Origin: Deltaproteobacteria bacterium
GTDB taxonomy: Bacteria; Myxococcota; B64-G9
Direction: 5' to 3'
DNA: 5,269 nt
Assembly: GCA_030591745.1 (NCBI GenBank)
Contig: JAUVAM010000337.1
Coordinates: 1-5,269, forward strand
Shown: positions 1 through 4,977 of the stretch, in pieces
How the letters are laid out: each line of letters starts with the position of its first letter
Numbering within the stretch: the stretch's first letter is position 1
Translations under genes and position numbers: made by a program
The notes under the pieces: model-generated
The model's database searches: none
The model's input: only the letters and a program-made list of their open reading frames with translations
What the model was told of the DNA's origin: nothing

Positions 1-860
1 AACAAGGCCAATCTGTCGTGGCCCGCGAATTGGTGGAGGCTTGCCGAGGCGTACTAAATGCTGCAAACCTGACCACGCGAGATGTAAAAGCCGTGGGCTG
101 CGCCATGCCCGGCTGTGTGCATCCAGAAGACGGCGTGCTGGTCGCTTCAGCCACGCAATTTTGGTTGGGCGTGGACGTGCGTGCCCCCTTGGAAGCAGCC
201 TTTGAAAGACCTGTCCATATAGAGGGTGACGGCAATGCGGCCGCCATCGCGGCCTACCATTTCGGACCGACCCAAGGACAAAACCATCTTTTGGGCCTGA
301 ACATCGGCACGGGCATCAACTGCGGATTCATACTGAACGGCAAGCCATTGCGTGGCAGCGGCCAGGCCGCCATGGAGGCGGGACACATGCCCCTGTTCGC
401 GGAAGGCAAGGACTGCTCTTGTGGGCGAAAGGGTTGCTGGGAAGCCCACGCAGGAGGCGGCGCGCTGCGGCGAATCTTGGCAGATGCTCGAGCACAGGGC
501 CAGCCCTTGCCCGAGCTACCCGAGAATTTGGCCGACAGGGCCCGATCAGGAGATTCGACTGCCATCAAAATTTGGTCTCAACAAGGAGAAATCCTGGGCC
601 TTGGCTTGGCGGTCCTGCTCAACGTCTTGAACCCCAAGAGCGTGGTCATTGGGGGCGGCTTTGCCGAGAGCTGGTCTTTGTTCCGCTCGAGCATGATCAA
701 GACCGCCAGGGACCGCTCGCTGGGCCGCAACGCAGAATCCGCCATGATCTGCTTTCAAGAGCCGGAAACGATGAGCCTGTTGGGGGTGGCTGCCGCTGCA
801 TCCGCCGCCCAGGGAAGAGCCGATTTTTTCGTTGACGCGCCGGGACTTATCGGCCGATAA
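1..860 (+). CDS. ROK-family sugar kinase (glucokinase-like), C-terminal part; 5' end outside the window
   Basis: ROK proteins are ATP-dependent sugar kinases (glucokinase, fructokinase, N-acetylhexosamine kinases) or sugar-responsive repressors. The frame is open to the left edge, so the GTG at 18 is probably internal. Roughly 45 N-terminal residues, including the usual DxGGTK phosphate-binding motif, should lie upstream. Numbering from the GTG codon: the catalytic-base motif is GDGNAAA with Asp71, a variant of the common NDANAA; the phosphate-binding GTGI is at 97-100; the sugar-binding ExGH motif is E120-H123; and the zinc site is H123 with C133, C135 and C140 in CSCGRKGC. The C-terminal NPKSVVIGGG stretch (about 207-216) is typical of the family. 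Retention of the catalytic Asp and the zinc site argues for an active kinase. Substrate cannot be read from the sequence, and a repressor-type N-terminal HTH cannot be excluded because that end is missing. The CNB-domain gene follows after 13 nt. Confidence 0.9.
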   Translation, partial: QGQSVVARELVEACRGVLNAANLTTRDVKAVGCAMPGCVHPEDGVLVASATQFWLGVDVRAPLEAAFERPVHIEGDGNAAAIAAYHFGPTQGQNHLLGLNIGTGINCGFILNGKPLRGSGQAAMEAGHMPLFAEGKDCSCGRKGCWEAHAGGGALRRILADARAQGQPLPELPENLADRARSGDSTAIKIWSQQGEILGLGLAVLLNVLNPKSVVIGGGFAESWSLFRSSMIKTARDRSLGRNAESAMICFQEPETMSLLGVAAAASAAQGRADFFVDAPGLIGR

Positions 861-873
861 AGGTTCTTGTGAA

Positions 874-1320
874 ATGATCGCCACCGTAGAAAAAGTCCTG
901 TTCCTGAAATCGGTTGACCTGTTCAGCCACATTCCTGGCGAGGATTTGGCCCAGGTAGCTGGTATCGCCCAGGAGGTGACATTTGAAGAAGGTGAGCTCA
1001 TCATTCAGGAAGGAGAAATGGGCGACTCGCTTTACTTGATCATCGATGGCCAGGTGAGCGTCCACCGGGAAACCCAAGAATTGAGCAAGCTTGGTGAAAA
1101 AGAGAGTTTTGGCGAAATGGCCATCTTGGATAACGAACCCCGCTCGGCCTCGGTGACAGCCACCTCGGATGTGACCTGCCTGAAGGTTTCTCGGGAAGAC
1201 TTCTACGACTTGATGAGCGAGAAAATCGAGATCGCCCATGGTATCATCCGAGTACTCACCCATCGATTACGAGACGCCAATCTGAAAATGTCCGACGACA
1301 GCAGTCCTCCAAATATCTGA
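874..1320 (+). CDS. Stand-alone cyclic-nucleotide-binding (CNB/CRP-like effector) domain protein, 148 aa
   Basis: The protein is essentially one CNB domain with no HTH, kinase, channel or membrane segment, so it is probably a cytosolic ligand-sensing or adaptor protein. An N-terminal helix (VEKVLFLKSVDLF, about residues 5-17) leads into the beta-roll: the G-E-x-I-I-x-E-G-E-x-G-D-S-L-Y turn at about 40-54, then IIDGQVSVH at 56-64. The phosphate-binding cassette is F79-G80-E81-M82-A83 through P89-R90-S91-A92-S93, with the Glu and Arg that contact ribose and cyclic phosphate in CRP/PKA-type domains. A C-terminal helix with HRLRDAN follows (about 130-136). Sequences of this type also occur as domains fused to transporters or HEAT repeats; here it stands alone. 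ATG 874 is chosen because AAAGG (859-863) lies 10 nt before it; a TTG at 832 in frame would overlap the ROK gene and add 14 unconvincing residues. The ligand (cAMP, cGMP, another, or none) is unknown. Confidence 0.88.
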   Translation: MIATVEKVLFLKSVDLFSHIPGEDLAQVAGIAQEVTFEEGELIIQEGEMGDSLYLIIDGQVSVHRETQELSKLGEKESFGEMAILDNEPRSASVTATSDVTCLKVSREDFYDLMSEKIEIAHGIIRVLTHRLRDANLKMSDDSSPPNI

Positions 1321-1321
1321 C

Positions 1322-1354
1322 CTTGGCCGACATCTGTGTCACATTTTGGCCAAG
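1322..1354 (+). terminator. Nested inverted repeat after the CNB gene, possible terminator
   Basis: A perfect 7-bp inverted repeat (CTTGGCC 1322-1328 with GGCCAAG 1348-1354) encloses a second hairpin, GACA-TCTG-TGTC (1329-1340), and begins one base after the TGA stop. The following bases (TATTGTCCTTGCTT) are only moderately T-rich, so this is a weak or 3'-stabilising terminator candidate. It lies about 140-170 bp upstream of the predicted sigma-54 start site, so an activator-binding role is an alternative. Confidence 0.4.
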
Positions 1355-1416
1355 TATTGTCCTTGCTTGAACCATCACCCAACGCACCCCAAAAAAGCCA
1401 AGTCTTCAAGCCCCTG

Positions 1417-1454
1417 AAAACACGACAAAAGCCCCCGGACTAAAAAGACGGGGG
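1417..1454 (-). terminator. GC-rich hairpin with T-rich tail, candidate terminator for minus-strand transcription
   Basis: CCCCCG (1432-1437) and CGGGGG (1449-1454) form a 6-bp GC stem with an 11-nt loop. Read on the minus strand, the stem is followed by CTTTTGTCGTGTTTT (1431-1417), a usable U-rich tail. On the plus strand no T-run follows. It is the first good terminator-like structure met by transcripts leaving the peptidase gene, about 210 nt past its stop, and would leave that mRNA antisense to the whole zinc-ribbon gene. The same G run can alternatively pair with CCCCC at 1464-1468. Confidence 0.45.
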
Positions 1455-1468
1455 AACTTCTGACCCCC

Positions 1469-1484
1469 TGGCACGTATCTTGAA
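1469..1484 (+). promoter_or_regulatory. Sigma-54 (-24/-12) promoter for the zinc-ribbon small gene
   Basis: TGGCACG (1469-1475), four bases, then TTGAA (1480-1484) matches the sigma-54 consensus TGGCACG-N4-TTGC(A/T) at all positions except the C of the -12 element, which is A here. The base before the -24 element is C, also as in the consensus. The start site should fall near 1495, giving a leader of about 32 nt that includes the ribosome binding site at 1515-1520. Sigma-54 promoters need an AAA+ enhancer-binding activator; none is encoded in this window. The -12 mismatch is the main doubt. Confidence 0.62.
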
Positions 1485-1514
1485 CTAATAAAGCAGTGAA
1501 TGCTTGAAGCACCC

Positions 1515-1520
1515 AGGAGG
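1515..1520 (+). promoter_or_regulatory. Perfect Shine-Dalgarno (AGGAGG) of the small zinc-ribbon gene
   Basis: AGGAGG sits 6 nt before ATG 1527. Full complementarity at optimal spacing, combined with the -24/-12 promoter upstream, is the main argument that this 41-codon frame is a real gene. Confidence 0.75.
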
Positions 1521-1526
1521 TTCGCC

Positions 1527-1652
1527 ATGATACGCATGACCCTGTGCCCCAATTGTCGAAGCATCCAGAAAGCCGGCTCGGTTTGCCCTTTGTGCAAATG
1601 CCCTGTCAAACAAGCGAAAGTCGAGACCCCGCCCAAGAGGGCCAGAAAATGA
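1527..1652 (+). CDS. Zinc-ribbon microprotein, 41 aa
   Basis: The translation begins MIRMTLCPNCRS and carries two Cys-x2-Cys knuckles, C7-P-N-C10 and C20-P-L-C23, separated by nine residues, with a fifth cysteine at C25 (KCP). This is the geometry of a small rubredoxin-like zinc ribbon. The C-terminal tail is strongly basic (K28, K31, K37, R38, R40, K41) and ends in KRARK, so binding to nucleic acid or an acidic partner is possible but unproven. No signal peptide or membrane segment is visible. The start is fixed by AGGAGG 6 nt upstream; a second in-frame ATG at codon 4 is less well placed. It has its own probable sigma-54 promoter and is therefore likely induced by a specific stress or developmental signal. 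The stop is 13 nt from the stop of the convergent peptidase gene. I do not recognise a named family. Confidence 0.72.
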   Translation: MIRMTLCPNCRSIQKAGSVCPLCKCPVKQAKVETPPKRARK

Positions 1653-1665
1653 AACTACCTCCGCG

Positions 1666-3744
1666 TCACTGTCTTTTGCCGGGTCTTCGGGTCTTGGTCC
1701 AGCGGTCCAACCAACTCAGCACCGTGCGATGCCACAAACGCGAATTTTGGGGCTTGCGCACCCAGTGGTTCTCATCCGGAAAGTACAAGAGCTTGCTGGG
1801 TATGCCCAAACGCTGCAACGCGTTGAATGTTGCAAAAGCCTCGGTCTCCACCACGCGGAAATCCAAAGCCCCCTGGATCACCAGCATGGGCGTCTTCCAT
1901 TTGCCCACGAACTGCATGGGCGAGTTCCGTTCGTAAACTTCCCTCTTTTCCCAAGGCGTACCCATGTTCTCCCACTCGGGAAACCACAACTCCTCGGTGT
2001 TGAAGTAGGAACTCACCGTATCGAAATCACCGTCGTGGTTGACCAGGCACTTGAATGGGTGGTCCTGACCCGCCGTCCAGTTGATCATGTAGCCGCCGTA
2101 AGATGCCCCCAGGGCGCACATGCGCTTGGCGTCAATAAATTTGTGCTTGGCCAACAAGTGCTTTAATCCTGCCATCAAATCCGAATAGGGCCCCACGCCC
2201 CAATTGCCTCGATTGGCGTCGGTAAACGCCTGGCCATAGCTGGTGGAACCACGAAAATCGATGCCCACCGTCACATAACCGGCCCCGGCATAAAACTGAG
2301 GGTTCCAACGATAGTGAAAGTCATCGCCCCAATTGCCCTGGGGCCCACCATGGATCATAAAGGCCAATGGATATTTGCGTCCCTTCCTGAAATCCACGGG
2401 CTTCAAAATCCAACCGTGGATCCGGAAACCGTCGTGGTCAAACCAAAACTCCTCCGGCTGGCTTACGCGCACCTTGGCCAACTGGGCATCGTTGACGTGA
2501 CTCAGTTGCTTCGTCTTGCCCATGGCTGGGCTGTATACGAAAACCTCCTTGGGGTGCACCATGCGATCGCGCATAAAGACAAGCTCACCGGCAGGCGTGA
2601 GTCCCAGGCCCGCGTTGCGCCCGACTTCCACCAGGGGCCTGACTTTGCCGCTTTCCACGTCCACGGCGAAGATCTTGCCGCGAGCGTGCTCGGAGGCACC
2701 CACGTATAGTGTTCCGCCGTCGGCGGCCCAAACCATCTCACGCACCGAGCGGTCCCATTCCTTGGTGAGCGCCCGTTTGCGCCCGGTCTTGACATCGTGC
2801 AAAACGATGTGGAAGCGGTCGGCCTCAAAGCCAGCTCGTTCCATGGCCAGATAGGCCAGAGTCTTGCCGTCGGGGCTGAACACCGGTCCCGTATCCCAGG
2901 CGGGGTTGGAAGAAGTGATGCACTTGGGCTTGCTCTTGCCGGACAAGGGGACTCGATACAGTTCGGTGTTGGTGTGCCAGGCCTCGCCCTTGGATGGCTT
3001 GGAGGCAAAGACCAGGGTCTTTGAGTCCGGGCTGATGTCAAACTCGTCGGAACCGCCCCAGGGCTTGGTGGGGCTGTCCTGGTCCCAGCCGGGGGTCAAA
3101 TCCACGGCATTCCCCTGCACGATGCCTTTCTCCAAACGGAGGCTGAAGAGATGGCTGCGCCTACCGTCGAACCAGGTATCCCAATGCCGAATCATGAGCT
3201 TATCAAAAAGCATGGCCTTGACCGGGTCCTTGGCTTTCTTCTCCAGGCGCTTGGCCGTGCATGTCAGTTTCTTGCAGTCGGGGAAGACCTTCGCCCAGAA
3301 GACCAAACGCTTGCCGTCGGCGGACATCTCGAAACCTTCGAGGTCCACCGGCAAATCCGTGACCTGGTACGCCTCGCCCCCGGCCACGGGCAGACGCCAT
3401 ACCTGGGCTGAACCGGAGCGGGTGGACAAAAAGAAAATGGATTTGCCGCAGGGCATCCATCGGCCGTTGTAGTCGGCCGCGGGCAGGTGGGTCAGTCGCC
3501 GGTGAGTCTCACCCTTGCGATCCACCATGGCCAAATCCGTATTCGAGGTGTTGCTCTCCACGTCGTAACGGGTCTCGGAAAACAACACCCACTTGCCGTC
3601 CGGCGAGGGCTTGGCCTCGCTCAAACGCACCATGGCGAACATGTCCTCCCAGCCGAAAGCATGTGTCTTGGTTTTTTTGGCCATGGCCATAAGCGGCAGT
3701 GCAAGCATTCCACAAAGGACAAACAACACAAAGCGACGTGACAT
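1666..3744 (-). CDS. Secreted S9-family (prolyl oligopeptidase family) peptidase, 692 aa, DPP5/acylaminoacyl-peptidase-like
   Basis: This is a serine exopeptidase of the S9 family, which removes dipeptides or blocked residues from short peptides. Residues 1-22 form a classical signal peptide (MSRR, a hydrophobic core, cleavage likely after AMA at 20-22), so it should be periplasmic or extracellular. Residues about 30-430 form the beta-propeller, with repeated SPDG/SADGK blade signatures at 47-50, 141-145, 238-242 and 290-294 and the HWDTWFDGRRSHLF stretch (187-200) typical of this subgroup. The alpha/beta-hydrolase domain spans about 430-685: HGGPQ at 465-469, DFRGSTSYG at 496-504, nucleophile Ser548 in GASYGG, Asp628 in GALDFRV and His660 in DENHW. 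The triad is intact and the length is normal for the family. Start ATG 3744 has GGAGG (3754-3758) 9 nt upstream. It lies 15 nt after the small Cys-rich lipoprotein gene and is probably cotranscribed. Exact specificity cannot be read from the sequence. Confidence 0.95.
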   Translation of the reverse strand: MSRRFVLFVLCGMLALPLMAMAKKTKTHAFGWEDMFAMVRLSEAKPSPDGKWVLFSETRYDVESNTSNTDLAMVDRKGETHRRLTHLPAADYNGRWMPCGKSIFFLSTRSGSAQVWRLPVAGGEAYQVTDLPVDLEGFEMSADGKRLVFWAKVFPDCKKLTCTAKRLEKKAKDPVKAMLFDKLMIRHWDTWFDGRRSHLFSLRLEKGIVQGNAVDLTPGWDQDSPTKPWGGSDEFDISPDSKTLVFASKPSKGEAWHTNTELYRVPLSGKSKPKCITSSNPAWDTGPVFSPDGKTLAYLAMERAGFEADRFHIVLHDVKTGRKRALTKEWDRSVREMVWAADGGTLYVGASEHARGKIFAVDVESGKVRPLVEVGRNAGLGLTPAGELVFMRDRMVHPKEVFVYSPAMGKTKQLSHVNDAQLAKVRVSQPEEFWFDHDGFRIHGWILKPVDFRKGRKYPLAFMIHGGPQGNWGDDFHYRWNPQFYAGAGYVTVGIDFRGSTSYGQAFTDANRGNWGVGPYSDLMAGLKHLLAKHKFIDAKRMCALGASYGGYMINWTAGQDHPFKCLVNHDGDFDTVSSYFNTEELWFPEWENMGTPWEKREVYERNSPMQFVGKWKTPMLVIQGALDFRVVETEAFATFNALQRLGIPSKLLYFPDENHWVRKPQNSRLWHRTVLSWLDRWTKTRRPGKRQ

Positions 3745-3753
3745 GTTTTCAGA

Positions 3754-3758
3754 CCTCC
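3754..3758 (-). promoter_or_regulatory. Ribosome binding site of the S9 peptidase gene
   Basis: GGAGG on the minus strand, 9 nt before ATG 3744. It falls in the 15-nt gap just after the TAG stop of the preceding small lipoprotein gene, so translational coupling of the two genes is likely. Confidence 0.7.
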
Positions 3759-3759
3759 A

Positions 3760-3999
3760 CTAAAACTCAAAATCGGGGGATTCACAAAAAGCACAACGCA
3801 AGTCGGGATCGTCGAAGTAGCCGAAGTGACCGCAGTACTCCACCTGATCACCGCTGCAATCCACGTCGCAGTCACCGTCCATGCCGCAATCGGAACAAAC
3901 GATGCCGGGACAGCCTTCATCACCACAACTGACCGTGGTCAAACCCAGGCCCACCACCACGACCACCATCATGCCAAAAATAATCATCCAAGTCTTCAT
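3760..3999 (-). CDS. Small Cys- and Asp-rich putative lipoprotein, 79 aa
   Basis: MKTW starts a strongly hydrophobic segment (residues about 4-20, with a run of five valines) ending at TTVSC, a non-canonical lipobox that would lipidate Cys25. Glycine follows at +2. The mature part is about 55 residues, acidic, with eight further cysteines (30, 35, 38, 44, 48, 56, 69, 72), enough for four disulfides or metal sites. Residues 41-51 (DGDCDVDCSGD) place Asp at every second position, loosely like an EF-hand or dockerin calcium loop but without its central glycine. ATG 3999 is preferred because AGGAAGG lies 5 nt upstream; a GTG at 4017 would put that ribosome site inside the reading frame. It directly precedes the secreted S9 peptidase gene, which suggests a partner, inhibitor or envelope anchor for it, but this rests only on position. 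I do not recognise the family; a secreted, non-lipidated Cys-rich peptide is an alternative. Confidence 0.75.
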   Translation of the reverse strand: MKTWMIIFGMMVVVVVGLGLTTVSCGDEGCPGIVCSDCGMDGDCDVDCSGDQVEYCGHFGYFDDPDLRCAFCESPDFEF

Positions 4000-4004
4000 C
4001 GGGA

Positions 4005-4011
4005 CCTTCCT
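4005..4011 (-). promoter_or_regulatory. Ribosome binding site deciding the start of the Cys-rich lipoprotein
   Basis: AGGAAGG on the minus strand, 5 nt before ATG 3999. Its position within the longer frame beginning at GTG 4017 is the reason for choosing the shorter 79-residue protein. Confidence 0.65.
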
Positions 4012-4029
4012 GAACACGATTTGACGTGG

Positions 4030-4058
4030 ATGCTACAAGGCATCAATCAATGAATCAA
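4030..4058 (-). promoter_or_regulatory. Possible sigma-70 promoter ahead of the Cys-rich lipoprotein and S9 peptidase genes
   Basis: On the minus strand, TTGATT (4058-4053) and TAGCAT (4035-4030) are separated by 17 nt, each matching four of six consensus positions. Transcription would start near 4023, about 24 nt before ATG 3999. It lies in the 89-nt gap after the CBM9-like gene. The match is modest, and readthrough from the upstream gene is equally possible. Confidence 0.3.
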
Positions 4059-4088
4059 GGCTTGGGCAGAGCGAAGCGTGAAAGCCAC

Positions 4089-4871
4089 TTAAGGTTTTGA
4101 GGCCAAACGAGTGTGAAGCCAGAGCACGCGTTCCTTAAGCCGAGGCTTCTTGGATGATGGCCTGACTCCTTGGTCCTTGCCGCCGCCGCGCCCACCACCC
4201 ATGCCCATCCCGCCACCACGCCCGCCAGCACGTCCACCAGCACGCCCGCCACCACCCATGCCCATCCCGCCTTTAACGTTCCCGCCGCCCCTGCCGCCCT
4301 TACCACCCTTGCGCTGTTTCGGCCCAGTTCCATCCGGCACATGCACCACGGCCGCGAGAGAAATGCGCCCTCCCGGAACCACGCCCAAACCGAATCCATC
4401 ACCGTTTTTCGCCATCAAGGGCAGCCGCATTTCATAGGTGCATAGGCCGGCCTGGCAGCGCGCGGCTACCTTGGCGCCCAGACTGCCGTCGGCGGCGATT
4501 TGGATGCTTTCTTTGTTCCGGATCCACTCCAAGGCCAGATCCCCCTGGCCTCCCTGGATGCGCAATCCAAAGTTGCGCCGCTTGTCTCTGCTGTTGTCAA
4601 ACCAGAGTTCGATGCCCTTTCGCATCAAATGCCAGCTCAAATCCTGGTCGTGTACAAAAACCAACAAATACATGGCCTCGGCATCGTTGGCCAGGCCCAA
4701 AGAGAAACCCGCCTCATCGAAAGGCTCCAACTCGACTTGAGACCAGTCCTCTCCCTTGCCATCCACACTCAATCCGCCAGGCACCCAATGACACAAGACA
4801 TCCCGCTCCTGATCACATGCCGAGAAAAACACCAACGAACTCAGGCAAAACATACCAACAAGTCTCATCAT
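4089..4871 (-). CDS. Putative lipoprotein with a CBM9-like/DOMON-like beta-sandwich and a Gly/Met/Arg-rich insert, 260 aa
   Basis: Residues 1-18 form a lipoprotein signal ending FFSAC, lipidating Cys19. Asp at +2 would mean inner-membrane retention under enterobacterial Lol rules, which may not apply here. Residues about 32-180 resemble CBM9-like/DOMON-like domains, which bind carbohydrate or haem: the opening LSVDGKGEDW (34-43), AMYLLVFVHDQ (66-76), IELWFDNS (87-94) followed by KRRNFGLRI (97-105), and YEMRLPL (146-152). C139 and C144 may form a disulfide. Residues about 183-235 are low-complexity Gly/Arg/Lys/Met with GGMGMGGGG and GGMGMGGGRG repeats, followed by a basic link and LKERVLWLHTRLASKP, which looks like the final beta-strand. 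The insert therefore appears to be an extended loop rather than a tail. GGAGG (4877-4881) lies 5 nt before ATG 4871 and 8 nt before the next ATG at 4868; either may be the start. Substrate or cofactor is unknown. Confidence 0.8.
   Translation of the reverse strand: MMRLVGMFCLSSLVFFSACDQERDVLCHWVPGGLSVDGKGEDWSQVELEPFDEAGFSLGLANDAEAMYLLVFVHDQDLSWHLMRKGIELWFDNSRDKRRNFGLRIQGGQGDLALEWIRNKESIQIAADGSLGAKVAARCQAGLCTYEMRLPLMAKNGDGFGLGVVPGGRISLAAVVHVPDGTGPKQRKGGKGGRGGGNVKGGMGMGGGGRAGGRAGGRGGGMGMGGGRGGGKDQGVRPSSKKPRLKERVLWLHTRLASKP
4192..4271. repeat. Direct repeat of 23 bp, 57 bp apart, in the Gly-rich coding segment
   Basis: The same 23 bases occur at 4192-4214 and 4249-4271 (core ACCCATGCCCATCCCGCC on the plus strand). 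The offset of 57 bp is 19 codons, so both copies encode the GGMGMGGG block in one frame. Between them are further CCNGCC-type triplets (Gly-Gly-Arg/Ala). Slippage or recombination between the copies would add or remove 19 residues without a frameshift. Confidence 0.85.
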
Positions 4872-4876
4872 GACAG

Positions 4877-4881
4877 CCTCC
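4877..4881 (-). promoter_or_regulatory. Ribosome binding site of the CBM9-like lipoprotein gene
   Basis: GGAGG on the minus strand, 5 nt before ATG 4871 and 8 nt before ATG 4868. It argues against the longer frame that opens at 4931, whose extra 20 residues would precede the signal peptide. Confidence 0.65.
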
Positions 4882-4914
4882 ACGGTTGTTACAGAGACAT
4901 TGGACCCCCGAATC

Positions 4915-4935
4915 GCGCTTTGGGTATACAAGCGC
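4915..4935. promoter_or_regulatory. Inverted repeat in the 106-nt gap upstream of the CBM9-like gene
   Basis: GCGCTT (4915-4920) and AAGCGC (4930-4935) form a perfect 6-bp inverted repeat around nine bases that contain the palindrome GTATAC (4924-4929). On the minus strand, TATACC here could be a -10 element, but no convincing -35 lies 16-18 nt before it. No T-run follows on the minus strand, so it is a poor terminator; an operator is the likelier role, if any. Confidence 0.3.
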
Positions 4936-4977
4936 CAAGCATTTTCCCTGTCCCGATTGTTCGCTGTACTTGGGTGC

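Noticed and set aside
832..873. TTG start giving a longer CNB protein that overlaps the ROK gene
   Set aside because: ATG 874 is preceded by AAAGG at reasonable spacing and begins just before the conserved domain helix.
1335..1343. TGTGTCACA as a CRP-type operator near the CNB gene
   Set aside because: It lacks the TGTGA-N6-TCACA spacing, and the neighbouring CNB protein has no HTH to bind DNA.
1406..1636. 76-codon minus-strand frame across the promoter and zinc-ribbon gene
   Set aside because: It lies antisense to a better-supported gene with a perfect ribosome site; the translation shows no family features and no signal at its start.
1544..1936. 130-codon plus-strand frame overlapping the microprotein and the peptidase
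   Set aside because: It is a shadow of the opposite-strand peptidase gene and starts inside the better-supported 41-codon gene.
3203..3460. Minus-strand 85-codon frame within the peptidase region
   Set aside because: It is an alternative-frame shadow within a clear full-length S9 peptidase gene.
4018..4088. Possible terminator GGCTT...AAGCC after the CBM9-like gene
   Set aside because: The stem is only 5 bp with a long loop and the T-tract is interrupted, so it is too weak to list as a feature.
4055..4402. Minus-strand frame with GWAWVV repeats
   Set aside because: It is a frame-shifted reading of the same repetitive segment; it lacks a ribosome site and conflicts with the lipoprotein gene, which has a signal peptide and a domain.
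4150..4437. Proline-rich plus-strand frame of PPPRPP type
   Set aside because: It is the complement of the Gly-rich coding segment; CCN triplets read as proline only because the real gene uses GGN glycine codons.
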